Assembly: GCA_036362985.1 (NCBI GenBank)
Contig: JAYGXS010000004.1
Coordinates: 11,824,930-11,888,929, forward strand
DNA from: Ligula intestinalis
Lineage: Eukaryota; Platyhelminthes; Cestoda; Diphyllobothriidea; Diphyllobothriidae
DNA: 64,000 nucleotides
Reading direction: 5' to 3'
This document shows, piece after piece, positions 21,605 through 31,830 of this stretch (positions are counted from its first letter, which is position 1; each line of letters starts with the position of its first letter). The notes beneath the pieces were generated by a model that saw only the letters and a program-made list of their open reading frames with translations, had not been told where the DNA came from and searched no databases. Position numbers and translations under genes: made by a program.

Positions 21605-23730
21605 GGAATATTATTGCTAAGGATCTTTTGATTATGTGTCACTTTAAATAGGAAAGTTAAACCACTTTGGAGTCGCCTTTGCCAGAGGGGTTTAAGACCA
21701 TATCTATTGTACATTATTGTATAGGATTCTCGGGCGTCATCGCATTTACACCGAAATCTGGTAAAACTTCTCTGGATTTTTTCTAGTTTCTGTCTGTCAT
21801 CTGATGACATGGTACGGAAAAAAATCGAGCAGTAGTCTGGAATAGGTAAAACATACATTTTGTAAAGTTTTGTCTGAAGTGTAATCGAGGTGAAAATTTT
21901 ACATATGAAGCCACATAGTCGATTGGCTTTTGGTGCGATTTTTTTAACATGCGGGGATAAGTCAGCAGTATTAGAATAGCTAAGACCTAAATCTTTTAAA
22001 GATGTTAGCTATTTTATTTCTTGACCACTAGACATTATGAGGGGAAGTTTTAGTGGTCCAAAAATCATGAGATGACCTTTTGTTGGAGAGAATGGCATTT
22101 GCCATTGAACACTCCAGCCGTTTAGTTTTTGAAGGTCGAATTCAATTGTTCTATGCACATTGCTTATTGAATGTTTTTTATAGGCATATGCGAGTTTAAA
22201 GTCATCTGCATATAAAAATGTTTTAGCAGATGTTGATATCGTGGATTACTCATGAATGTAAATGACAAATGAGAGGGGGCTAGGATAGTGCCTTGAAAAA
22301 CACCACTCCTTGTATGAGCTGGTTCTGGAACAATATTTTGAAGTTGTACTACCTGGAATCGGTTTTGAAGATAGGATTTGAGAAAATCAACGAGGGATGC
22401 CGAATCCCGTGACTCATTAGCTTCACGATCAGTCTTTTATGTGGAACTTTGTCAAAGGCTTTTTAAAGATCAAAGTAAATTGTAGCTACCGTGTTCCCGT
22501 CATCTCGATTTCTGAGGACGAATTCCAAGAAAGTGTGATGGCAGGACTGACATGACTTTTTGGGTAAAAGGCATGTTGAGAGGGAGGTATGAGATTTAAA
22601 TTCGGCAGATGGTCTAACATTTGGTTATAAATTATTTTTTCGAAGATTTTTGCTAAAACCGATGTTCGGTGAACACCACGATCATTTTCGGCATTGTACC
22701 GATTTCCGTTTTTGAAAATTGGGGTAATACATGATTTTTTCCATATTTCTGGATAAGTACCATTTGACTGCAGTAACTAGAAAAGGTGAGACAGCAGTAT
22801 TGGGGTATATGTCATATATCTCAGTAAGCAAAGTGGGATTCTATCCGTTCCATATGATGTGGAATTGGACAGCTGGCGGATAGTTTTCTTTACAGTTTCT
22901 TCGTTAAACAATATCTCTTTTAATACGAGCGCCGTCATTTCTGTTGGCTAGGGGAACGGTTCTTCGTCGACTGAATAGTTGTTTGAGAAATACTCGTTAC
23001 AAAGATTTGCTATTTGGTCGTCATTTGTTATTACTATTCCTTTGTCATCAAGCATTATTTGGGGGCCTTGCTTTTGATGGTTATATATTTGTTTTCGGAA
23101 GATCTGGGCTGTCCTTTCGGGGGACTCGATTGCTCGATGTTCTGCTGCTATGGTCGTATTTGTGTCAATTTTCTGGGCTAACTCGTGAATCTCTGTAATG
23201 CGTCTGAGCGTGGATAGATAACTAAAACATGGGTCGTGGAGTTGTATTTTAAGTTTTTAGCCGTTTGGAAAGGAAGTTTGGGATAAGTGATTTCTTACAT
23301 GGGGATCTCTCATCAATTAGAGTATCTCGAATTAAATTAAAGTTAGCATATAATATGTTAACAGCTTCCAGTTGCCATGTTGTTAGGAGGTAAAGAGCTC
23401 CAATCCAATGACCTTATGTTGTTATTCATAGATTCAGTGTCAAGATTTTTCGGGTTTATAGAAATGTAACTAGGATCAGGTCTTATTTTAATGTTAAGAA
23501 AGAGCACTGCTAGTATTGTCTTATGATCACTATCAATGGTTAAGCTGTCATAGGGCGTATATAAGGGCCAGATGTCATTGGTGAGAATAACATCGAGTAT
23601 ATTGTTTCCTCTAGTTGGTTTATTTATTATTTGCGTCCAGTTATAAAAGACAATTGATGATAATATTTCATTATGTCTGGATGGGGCTGATAGTTCTACC
23701 CAGTTTATTTCTGGATGGTTTAAGTCTCCT
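21605..23730 (-). mobile_element. LINE family B, central piece (part 2 of 3)
   Basis: Minus strand runs from the endonuclease GDLNHPEINWVELSAP at 23730 through TNDIWPLYTP, a decayed linker and RT, YADDFKLAYAYKK (about 22210), and the C-terminal YVLPIPDYCSIFF and LKPLWQRRLQSGL, to LSNNIP at 21605. Frameshifts are numerous. Both ends are cut in the coding region by DNA transposons T1 and T2. Confidence 0.82.
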
Positions 23731-23807
23731 CCCTACCAGAACCATCCCCGGGAAGGACGGGGATAGAGGCAGAGGTAAGCAGGGCTAAGCGGGGATAAGC
23801 AGGGATA
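23731..23807 (+). repeat. T1 left terminal inverted repeat
   Basis: Imperfect repeat: CCCTACCAG terminus, then a G-rich stretch GGGCTAAGCGGGGATAAGC that matches the right-end motif TTAAACGGGGATAAACG apart from small indels. Confidence 0.7.
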
Positions 23808-24237
23808 ATGGTTAAGGCATAGCTATTACTCAGTTACCCTAAATTTTGCGAATGCTGTTGACAGACCCAGAAGGCTATCTAAGCACGTTTTTTTGTAATT
23901 TCACGTATATTTCCATTAATTGCATCAATTGATTTGACATAGATAAATGGTATCTTTCTTTAAGTTAGCCAACAGGGTGGTTAATACTTGCTTTGACCTG
24001 CCTTCGTGACCCGCGTGATGACGACTGTCTTCTGTTTCACTAGCTCTAGCGTGTAAGTTAGCTGTGATACATCCAAAACATTGTTTTTTATATATTTATT
24101 GATATGATTTGAGTGAATATTTGTGTACCAAGCTCACTCTAGAGGAATTGGCTTATTCATTTCTGGAACCATAGGCCGTGGTCGAAGTAGAGAAATGCCG
24201 AATTTTTTATGTTGCTTAGCATGTTTTATTGATCAAT

Positions 24238-24684
24238 ATGGAGCGCTCCTATCTCGGATACCATCGAAGCACCATTTATAAGCACATTCAACGTAGAAAA
24301 CGGGCATATCGCGAGGCTTTTCCAGATGAGGTGACAATGGTCCCTACAACGTCTGCTATTGTTGCCGATTAAGCTCGGGAATCTTCGTATACGGAACCAG
24401 AGATGCCCGTACTCACCACAGCGATACCTTCTGGTGGGTTATTTTGGTGTATCAGTCATACATTTAATTAAGATTCAGGAGACCTTGATAAGCCCATATC
24501 CGCGGCTGACGGCTCATTTCTACACGCAATTAGAGCGTTTTGCGTGCGTCGGAAACTACTCGTCGCAGTTCTAAGGCACCTGGTAGATACGCTACTTGTC
24601 TTCCAGGGGACAACTATCCCCGAATTTCCGAAGGATTCCAGGACATTTTTGGATACTCCTCGGTCGTGCATAAGGAAGCCCCGT
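24238..24684 (+). pseudogene. T1 accessory gene, interrupted (RTFLDTPR family)
   Basis: Exon 1 (24238-24433) starts MERSYLGYHRSTIYKHIQRR and continues KRAYREAFPDEV. A TAA at 24370-24372 interrupts it. A 39-nt intron (24434-24472; GTGGGT...TTAAG) joins in phase to exon 2 (FLHAIRAFCVRRKLL, LVDTLLV, then FPKDSRTFLDTPR). The last motif resembles the LPKDARTLLKTPR signature of uncharacterised proteins common in animal mobile-element contexts (recollection, not searched). The C-terminus is lost where a LINE 3' tail has inserted at 24685. Not functional in this copy. Confidence 0.55.
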
Positions 24685-24990
24685 AATAATAATAATAATA
24701 ATAATAATAAGGTTTATTTGTAAAGCACATCTTTGGCGCCGTCAAAAACCCCGAAGGCAGGAAAAAACCTAACCCAAACCCCTTCTTTCGCAGTGACCAT
24801 TGTATTTGTTTTGGTCTTTTGCTAGGTCAATAGTGCGCGAAATAAGGAGTTTGTTTTAAGTGAAAAAAACCTGACTTATAGGAAGCAAATCTAGAAAAAC
24901 ATGAAATAAAATATCTATACATTGTAGGTGTTACGGTTTTATAGTAAGAATACTTAAGGTCTGGAAAAAACTGTTATGTCCTTTAAATGA
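24685..24990 (-). mobile_element. LINE 3' fragment nested in T1
   Basis: An (ATT)n tract at 24686-24711 and the following AGGTTTATTTGTAAAGCACA block form the tail of a LINE related to family C (compare 5754-5960: shared GGTTTTGTTT...GGTCAAT and AAGGAGYTTG blocks). Only 3' UTR is present. The right boundary is approximate. Confidence 0.6.
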
Positions 24991-25549
24991 GGTATACTTA
25001 GCCGCGGTCAGTTTGAAGGTGAAAAAATCAGCTGAGGATATGGCGTCTACCATATGCATGGGAGAAGCCCTAATCGCACAACGCACGACTGTTTTGTTGA
25101 AGTTAGCGTTTTATGTGCCACCAAAAGAACCAAAACGTAAACAAAAGGAAGTGCAGGAAAACAAATCTTTTTAAAAATACAGGAATGTAAATAGAAGCTA
25201 AGTGTAAAAGAGAAGTAAGTAAAAAAGATAATTTTTAATGTTAACTGAACAGACATTAAGGGTTGTTTGTGGATGGATGTTGGGCGATGACTGCTGAGAG
25301 AGGTCAGTAAAAAGGCGCTAATAACTAACGCATCTGTTAGTTATTTTATGCAAACGATTACATTTGTGTAATACTGTAGTTAGCAGGTAGGCTCAAGGTT
25401 CATCTGGCGGTGGCAGAACCCCATGGATAGCGTGCGCATTGTAAGAATTGCCATCGAAACGGTCATCCTAGTTAATGCTGCGTATGCCACAAATGGCTGC
25501 TATGAGATGTGCCTGCGCGCATGTATAGTGCAGGCAAAACAATTCAGTG
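24991..25549. other. T1 interior, unassigned
   Basis: No gene recognised. A minus-strand frame at 25256-25047 is hydrophobic (ILHSCIF-type) but short and without splice or motif support. Confidence 0.35.
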
Positions 25550-26213
25550 GAAACTGACGGTATTGACTATACTAAGCGACATGGAGAAGAATTGGTGAAG
25601 TCGAGTCCGTAGTACGAAGGGGCGGTGTCATTGGTGCCGACGTACCTATGGCAAGAACAACATGTGTCGGTGAGTAGACATGGTGAAGTGGGCTCGGCAG
25701 TGGTCACTGACGGTATTGACTATACTAAGCGACATGGGGTGTTCTTGGCGTCTCTCAATGAGTAGACTTGGTGAAGTCGAGTCCGTAGTACGAAGGGGCG
25801 GTGTCATTGGTGCCGACGTACCTATGGCAAGAACAACATGTGTCGGTGAGATGACATGGTGAAGTGGGCTCGGCAGTGGTCACTGACGGTATTGACTATA
25901 CTAAGCGACATGGGGTGTTCTTGGCGTCTCTCAATGAGTAGACTTGGTGAAGTCGAGTCCGTANNNNNNNNNNNNNNNNNNNNNNNNNNNNNNNNNNNNN
26001 NNNNNNNNNNNNNNNNNNNNNNNNNNNNNNNNNNNNNNNNNNNNNNNNNNNNNNNNNNNNNNNGATATGGGGTGTTCTTGGCGTCTCTCAATGAGTAGAC
26101 TTGGTGAAGTCGAGTCCGTAGTACGAAGGGGCGGTGTCATTGGTGCCGACGTACCTATGGCAAGAACAACATGTGTCGGTGAGTAGACATGGTGAAGTGG
26201 GCTCGGCAAGGAT
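25550..26213. repeat. 176-bp tandem array with assembly gap
   Basis: The unit GAAGTCGAGTCCGTAG recurs at 25597, 25773, 25949 and 26106. The first three spacings show a 176-bp period. N bases at 25964-26063 (exactly 100, so of arbitrary size) break the array, and the true copy number is unknown. 176 is not a multiple of three, so open frames across it are not evidence of coding. Confidence 0.9.
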
Positions 26214-26427
26214 GCTTTGAAACAGCCGTAAATTCCTAAGTTCTGAACGACCCATTCGAAGTTAAGACTGTACTGCAAGGTAGCTTTGAAACAGCCGTAA
26301 ATTCCTAAGTTCTGAACGACCCATTCGAAGTTAAGACTGTACTGCAAGGTAGCTTTGAAACAGCCGTAAATTCCTAAGTTCTGAACGACCCATTCGAAGT
26401 TAAGACTGTACTGCAAGGTAGCTTTTG
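26214..26427. repeat. 69-bp tandem repeat, three copies
   Basis: GCTTTGAAACAGCCG recurs at 26214, 26283 and 26352, with a fourth start at 26421. The period of 69 is 23 codons, so the minus strand stays open (units with NFEWVVQNLGIYGCFKAT). Nothing shows that it is translated. Confidence 0.9.
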
Positions 26428-26835
26428 TATTACTGTGTGCAACATAGATATTGTGGGAGGAAATTTTTGTCAGTTGACGTCCACTCTGCGTTGGTATTGA
26501 CTCTCCTGCAGATTTTCTGAAAAGAACACATTAAAGAAGATACCATTACCTGTAGCCGTGCCGCCGCGTTTGAACCACAGATGTTTGCACAGATGCTGCT
26601 GGGTATTGCATCGCCGTGTCTAGCTATTCGAAGCACGAAATCAGGGCCACGCTACCAAGGAATTTCGTACGGCGCATAATAGGAAACCACTAAGATCACA
26701 GCCATAATTTATCCTAAATAACTTGCGTACTATCACAGTACAGCGCATACAAAAAACTATTATCACTGCTCATTATTCACAGCCATTGTATTAGGCATAA
26801 TGCCTCAAATCACAGTAGCTTATATAAACGGCTGA

Positions 26836-29680
26836 CTACGGGAAGTTTTCTTGATCAGAAGCATTTCCGTTCAACCGTCGGGTATTCGTACTTCGGACTA
26901 CAGGTGTACCAGTAGTCGATCCGCCTGCTCGGTAATTAGCAGTATTATCAGGATGACTTCTGCCTGCTGAGGTTACTGTCGGTCGATTGACACGAGGCCG
27001 ACCGCGGCGGCGGAAGTTGGGGAGCAGCCTGTCATTGTGCAGCACCAAAATGGGCTGGTCAGTTTCATTCCCAGAGCGCGCACACAACAGGTTGCCCTCC
27101 TGCCTCATAACGCAACGCACAACCGTCGGGCCCTGGTCGACCACTCCTTCCCGTTCCGAAGAGTTAAACGATGAATGATCGTCCGAATCCGAGGAAGTGC
27201 CATTCATGATTCTCTCGAAGCACTCCCTCAGTATTCTATAATTTTTCGTGAAACTGCTACGACCACAACTCTTCAGTTTCTCAGCTAAAGGGTCAAGAAG
27301 CTTCATCGTTTGTCGATACTTATAAGCTTCTGTGAATGCAGGCCCTGCGTCCTCTAGGAGCACGTCTGCTATGAAAGTACTCGTTGATGGTGCCTGATAT
27401 TGATTTTCGTCAGATATCACCATCTCAGACACTCCCCTGGGAGCCAACCACCGACAGCCCCTCAAAACGAGCTGGGGGTCAACTCCCTTTGCGACCATGC
27501 AGTTTGCTATATGGACACATGGCAGTTCCCAATTCGAAAAGAATCGGCAACTACACGAGTCCACCCAATCACTTCTCCTTACTACCCGACTAGTGGCATC
27601 AATATGCCTCAGGAATATATCTGACGCATACGCCGTCAGCCTCTGGCATATTGCTGCCACATGTACGGGACGATCATTATATTGTCGGCGGCGGCAATAT
27701 TCTTCAGCCTCCCGCCTCTCTATGTCGACATTATTGGACTGAAGGTGGGTAGCCAATGCCTCCACACAATCAGTAATGCTCATGTACGATTTACACCAGC
27801 CTTTCAAAACCCGATTAAGACTTTCAGTCTTATTCGTGGTATTGTCGCCATACGTGATTAGGCGAACACGGGCAAAGTGAGCCCACATGGGCCCACTGTT
27901 CAACCAATTATTCTCAATGTATGGCCACAGTAACGGAAAACCAATTCTTAATGCCTGCATTGCCTCCTCATGCTTTGAAAGACTCATGGTTTTCACAGCC
28001 CTTCTGAAAAAACGCATAGCCGCGCCGGCCATGTCGCTGGGGTACAGGCTGATCGCCTTACGCCGAAAAGCCTGCAGCACATGAAATGTGCACAATAAAA
28101 TAGAAATGCCCGGTTCGGGAAATACTTGTCTCCAAGCCCCTATTTCCCGGGAATCCTTGTCAAGTAAAACCGTTCGGATTTCCTTGGTAGCTGAGCCCAT
28201 AATTTCCCGAAATTTACCAACGACCCACAGCATGGATTCATTGGTTTCCCTTCTTACGAAAGCATAGAACACGGACCGCGCACGACCGTGCTTATAGGTT
28301 ACCACAATGTGGTACAATGCAAACCCAAAGCGATTAGTCCGGTAGGTGCCATCCATTTGCACCACCTTCGCATACCGTGCAAACATGGTTTTCAGGGCTG
28401 GTGTGGTGAAACACAATGCCTCCAGCCCTTCGGCGCCATAGATAAAATCTGATAAGCTTTCACCACCCAAATTATGTAGGGCTTCCGCCATCCCTGTCCC
28501 AGAGGAATCCGTTTGCAAAATGCGGCGTCGCATGTTTGATATGTCTTTCGTGGTATAGTTTATACCGAATGATTCTAAAAAATATTGTGATTTATACAAT
28601 CCTTACTCTTCAAAAAAACTTTTAAACGACCTGCAGAGGGTCTCATGTCTCTTATCATCCTGACCACCTTATGCCCCGCCTCACCCTCAAACCGACGATA
28701 TTTTGGGTAGGCGGACACCAGCATCTGGTTACAGATGTGGTTGTGCATTATGTAAAGAGACTTCAGAACAAGTGCACCATTACATTCCAGGGCTGTGAAT
28801 CTGGCCTTGCAGCCAAATTTCATTGATCTAAGGTGGTATCATCAAAGTATACACAGTTACTTCGATCGTCTGACTCTGTTTGTAGTTACGGGGCGGCCGG
28901 CGTGCACACATTGGAAATAAAGATGTCGGTACTTGATTCTGCTAAAAGCAGGATGATCTGCTGGCAGCTTAGTACTGTGTGCTATGCGAAAACTGCAATG
29001 TGTGGCCTGAAAATTCGAAAAACGTCAGCGTACTTCCACTTACCTTCTCAAATTCCAATACTTTTGACTGAATGTCAGCAAAGCTGTCGAAAATCCCCCT
29101 CTGCATGAACCTCTTAAATTGATTACGCATTACCATGTGTTGGTCGCGCGCTAATGTTGAAAAATAACGATAAGGCACAAAAGTTACTTTGGGGAGATGA
29201 CGGACTTAGCGTCCGAAAGTCCTGTAAATTACGGCCTTTCGAAATGCTTGCAGTATCTATGTTTTCAGGCGGCACGGACTCGTGATTGTGTTCCAGCTTA
29301 AAGGACGTCACGGCGATGCCCTTCTTCTTTCTGTGATTAACGCTGAAATAAGCAGCACACCCATCACGACTAGCAGCTGAAATTAAATACAATTATATCA
29401 CCATACGTTTTCCTCGGCGCCAGGACGCATACATATTTCCGGTTGGCGTAGACAAACGTGTCGGCGTACATTGTTCCCACAGGATATTTGTGGGAAGAGC
29501 CCGTCTTGAAATAAAAACCAGTTGTCTAAAAATAGCCTTCCATTGCTTTCTCCTTACTTTGCTAAACTGCTTAATAGCTTCTTCAAGCTCTTTAAATGAC
29601 TGGAAGTGTCGGCTGCAGAGAATCTCCCGAAACACTGTATCAGCAGATAGGACCGGTGCATCAGCAGATGTGGACGCCAT
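26836..29680 (-). CDS. T1 transposase, MULE family with SWIM finger (875 aa, 7 exons)
   Basis: Exons 29680-29558, 29504-29402, 29376-29188, 29150-29044, 29006-28861, 28827-28607 and 28574-26836 join through six GT-AG introns of 53, 25, 37, 37, 33 and 32 nt. They give 2628 nt, exactly 876 codons with the stop. Two N-terminal FAR1/WRKY-GCM-like zinc modules are visible: C67, C82, H105, H107 and C207, C229, H251, H253, each preceded by a FxSFxxL/FDSFADI segment. The MULE catalytic core follows: D371 (VQMDGTY), D435 (LLDKD) and E547 (TNKTES), with CTFH at 458-461. A SWIM finger (C637, C639, C649, H651) and an AT-hook-like RRGRPRV near 820 complete it. All parts look intact. By family it would cut and paste T1 in the nucleus. 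Confidence 0.88.
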
Positions 29681-29851
29681 CACTACTCACGTGTAAATGT
29701 TCGAATAGTGCGCAAACCGCAAACGTGATACCTTATCTGCCAATCAAAAAGCAAAAACTAAATACATCACCAACCAATCAGAAACCAACCACTCAACCAA
29801 TCATATCACAGAACGACAACCACAAAAACCAACAAAATTAGTCGTGTATAG
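29681..29851. promoter_or_regulatory. Divergent promoter interval in T1
   Basis: The 170 bases between the start of the minus-strand transposase gene (29680) and the first plus-strand exon (29852) must hold the control region if both are transcribed. It is A/C-rich with many AACCAA steps. No clear TATA box is visible, so this is inference from gene layout. Confidence 0.3.
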
Positions 29852-30540
29852 GACTCCATAGTTCATCACTTCGTCGTCAGCTGTCCTCGGAATCTGAGGA
29901 CGAAGAAAGTAATAAAGAAAATGAGCCGCCATGGGCTGAACGCACTCTCGGTTGGCCAACCACGTCTCAGTAAGGACTATTACTTTAACATACTTCAGGG
30001 TGCGCTCCCTTACTACTTCTCCGCCAACTGCCGCGGGGATTTTGGGACCTTCCCTTATTTTAAAATTTACTTACTCAATTTCTTTGAAGAACAAACTGTC
30101 CTTCAGTGAGAGTCCCTTATACGCTGTATTTATGGTAGGTTTACATTTAAGTAACCACGTTCAGAGGCCGTCCGACCACATCCGGACTTGCGCAATGTTG
30201 ATAAAAATGCTGTGCACAACACCATCATATAATGGTTCCACAGGTCTCGGAACCGCTATGGTGGGGTTCGAGGGAAGCGCAGAGATGTTGTTCACAGAGG
30301 GTTTCTGGAATTACTAAACTATGAAGACACGGTAAGTATAATCGATCTTGCATATCTTCTTTGTTCAGTTGATATGACTTTGAATTATTTGTTATCAATT
30401 ATGACTGAACGTATCTAATATTGCTGTTTCTGTCATCGTAGGAACCCTCAAATCTTGGTGAATTTGAAGCAAGCACTTCAGTGTATATACAGCCCTCCAT
30501 ACCTGAAGAAAGCTATGCCAGGTATGAGAATCGCTCCTGA
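29852..30540 (+). CDS. T1 second gene, small acidic protein (start not found)
   Basis: Three exons join in phase: about 29852-29969 (SSESEDEESNKENEPPW, ends CA|GTAAGG), 30244-30331 (NRYGGVRGKRRDVVHRGFLE, ends ACG|GTAAGT) and 30442-30540 (EPSNLGEFEASTSVYIQ, stop TGA). Acceptors are TTCCACAG and TCTGTCATCGTAG. The first exon has no ATG and seems to begin after TATAG, so an upstream start exon is missing or the model is partial. No known domain; the Ser/Glu/Asp-rich start could bind a basic partner. It would be transcribed away from the transposase. Alternative frames in 29952-30317 exist but fit the splice sites less well. Confidence 0.4.
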
Positions 30541-30794
30541 ATGAACAATGAAAATGGTTCGAACGATGATAAGCATTTATGCACATATAATTTTCCACGA
30601 ATTTATTTTGTCTTTCAATACATTTTACACATATCAAACTACGTGCCTTTTGCTTTCAAGATTTGGGGTTTGGGGGGTTGAGGGAAAAGGGGCTAAAAAG
30701 GATTAGAATAAGGCATCGTGCTGCCCGATATTTTTCGAAAACGGGGCTAAACGGGTTGAAATCTCCGTCTGCAGCCCCGCCCTAGGTGAGGGTA

Positions 30795-30860
30795 TATCCC
30801 CGTTTATCCCCGTTTAATCCCCATCCTAGGTGGGGCTAAACGGAGTTTGTGCTGGCAGGG
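30795..30860 (-). repeat. T1 right terminal inverted repeat
   Basis: Read inward it starts CCCTGCCAGCACAAACTCCG and contains two GGGGATAAAC-type motifs, partner of 23731-23807. The LINE B flank starts at 30861. Confidence 0.7.
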
Positions 30861-31390
30861 CTGCAATTATCTTATATTCTCTTTGGATATTTGATATAGT
30901 ATCTAGTAGATTTATAAGGTCCGTGTCATCATTACTATATTCCGGAGGTTTGTACAAACATCCAATTAGAATGATTAAAGTGTCTTGGATGTCGTTATAG
31001 CGAAGCACGTTTCACCATTGAACGTTTCCTGTGGAACCTCAAAGCGACTCTGTTCTATGGTTGATCTAATGTAGCTCATACAACCTCCTCCTCGTTTATT
31101 AGCACGGTCCTGTCTATAGAATGTAGAGCTTGATATAAAAAGTGAAGCATTAGAGGTGAATTCGTTTACCAATGTTTATGTTAAAAAGACTATATTGGGA
31201 TTGTAGGATTCAATAAAAGTCATGGAACTTTGTTTACTATCAATCTAGCGTTAATGAGAGCAACACTTAAACTGCCGGATACAGAAGCTGGAATCGGTTG
31301 TGAAAAAACGGATTCCTATTACCTGTTTGATTGTGTTGGGGTCTCATGTGCGGAAATTGTGTAATTGATGGATAATATGGTTGTGTTGGA
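30861..31390 (-). mobile_element. LINE family B, N-terminal endonuclease piece (part 1 of 3)
   Basis: Minus strand: an endonuclease opening with NARLIVNKV (about 31240), then FYRQDRANKRGGGCMSYIRS (31110 region), ILIGCLYKPPEYSNDD and REYKIIA ending at 30861. The next residues of the family, GDLNHPEINW, start at 23730 across T1. Sequence up to about 31390 resembles an N-terminal extension. Confidence 0.78.
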
Positions 31391-31394
31391 CTAT

Positions 31395-31830
31395 TTGAAG
31401 CGAATTGTGCATTAGAGAGAAAAAATGGTGATGAAAATAATAGACCGGCTGAATACAAATGAAAAATCTGGGGTAGCGTTTCGCATCCTATGCTTACGCT
31501 GCCCTTGTAAAGGGAAAAATAAACGCATCCTTGGTTCACGTATATATGAACACAAGCTGACTGTCAGACGGGCTGATGCTTTGACACAAGTGGCGGCCAA
31601 AACCTACGAGATGGGTCACGAGTTTAATTTCACAGCTGCGAAGATAATAGTCCACATCGGCAGCAAGACATGCCAAAACGTGACTGAACACTGGGCCTCG
31701 GATGAGAATTCAGTCAATCGATCCACCGATCTGTCGCCTGCATACATCGCTCTTCGCAGGCATAATCGCACGTCTGCTGGTGTAGATTAACGAGTCCGCT
31801 CCAATGCCTTCCGCCCATACAACGGTTAAC
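31395..31830 (+). mobile_element. Penelope-like element fragment, GIY-YIG end
   Basis: Frame 31425-31790 reads MKIIDRLNTNEKSGVAFRIL, CKGKNKRILGSRIYEHKL, TYEMGHEFNFTAAKI and HWASDENSVNR, matching the C-terminal endonuclease of Penelope elements as seen at 51850-52158. The GIY-YIG core is degraded in the same way as at 13305-13556 (CKGKN versus CKGEN). Confidence 0.75.

Larger units (their letters stand above)
23731..30860 (-). mobile_element. DNA transposon T1 (7.1 kb), MULE/SWIM type
   Basis: The left end reads CCCTACCAGAACCATCCCC, and the right end read inward reads CCCTGCCAGCACAAACTCC (14 of 19 match). Both are followed by GGGGATAA-type repeats (23795-23807 and 30795-30830). Flanks are LINE B endonuclease sequence, ...AAGATAATTGCAG on one side and AGGAGACTTAAAC on the other. 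Removing the element and one CT (AG on the minus strand) restores KIIAGDLN. Inside are an intact transposase gene (29680-26836), a divergent acidic gene, a broken accessory gene, a nested LINE tail, two tandem arrays and a 100-N gap. The gap makes true length uncertain. Confidence 0.82.

Noticed and set aside
25680..26416. Open frames across the tandem arrays
   Set aside because: They exist because the repeat units lack stops. The 176-bp period shifts frame in each unit, and the N gap is translated as unknown residues. No motif or splice evidence.
29596..29841. Plus-strand ORF overlapping the transposase first exon
   Set aside because: Mostly antisense to exon 1 and the divergent promoter interval; no splice logic.
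30826..31172. A second independent LINE at 31 kb
   Set aside because: Its frame continues exactly at 23730 on the far side of T1, so it is part of LINE B.
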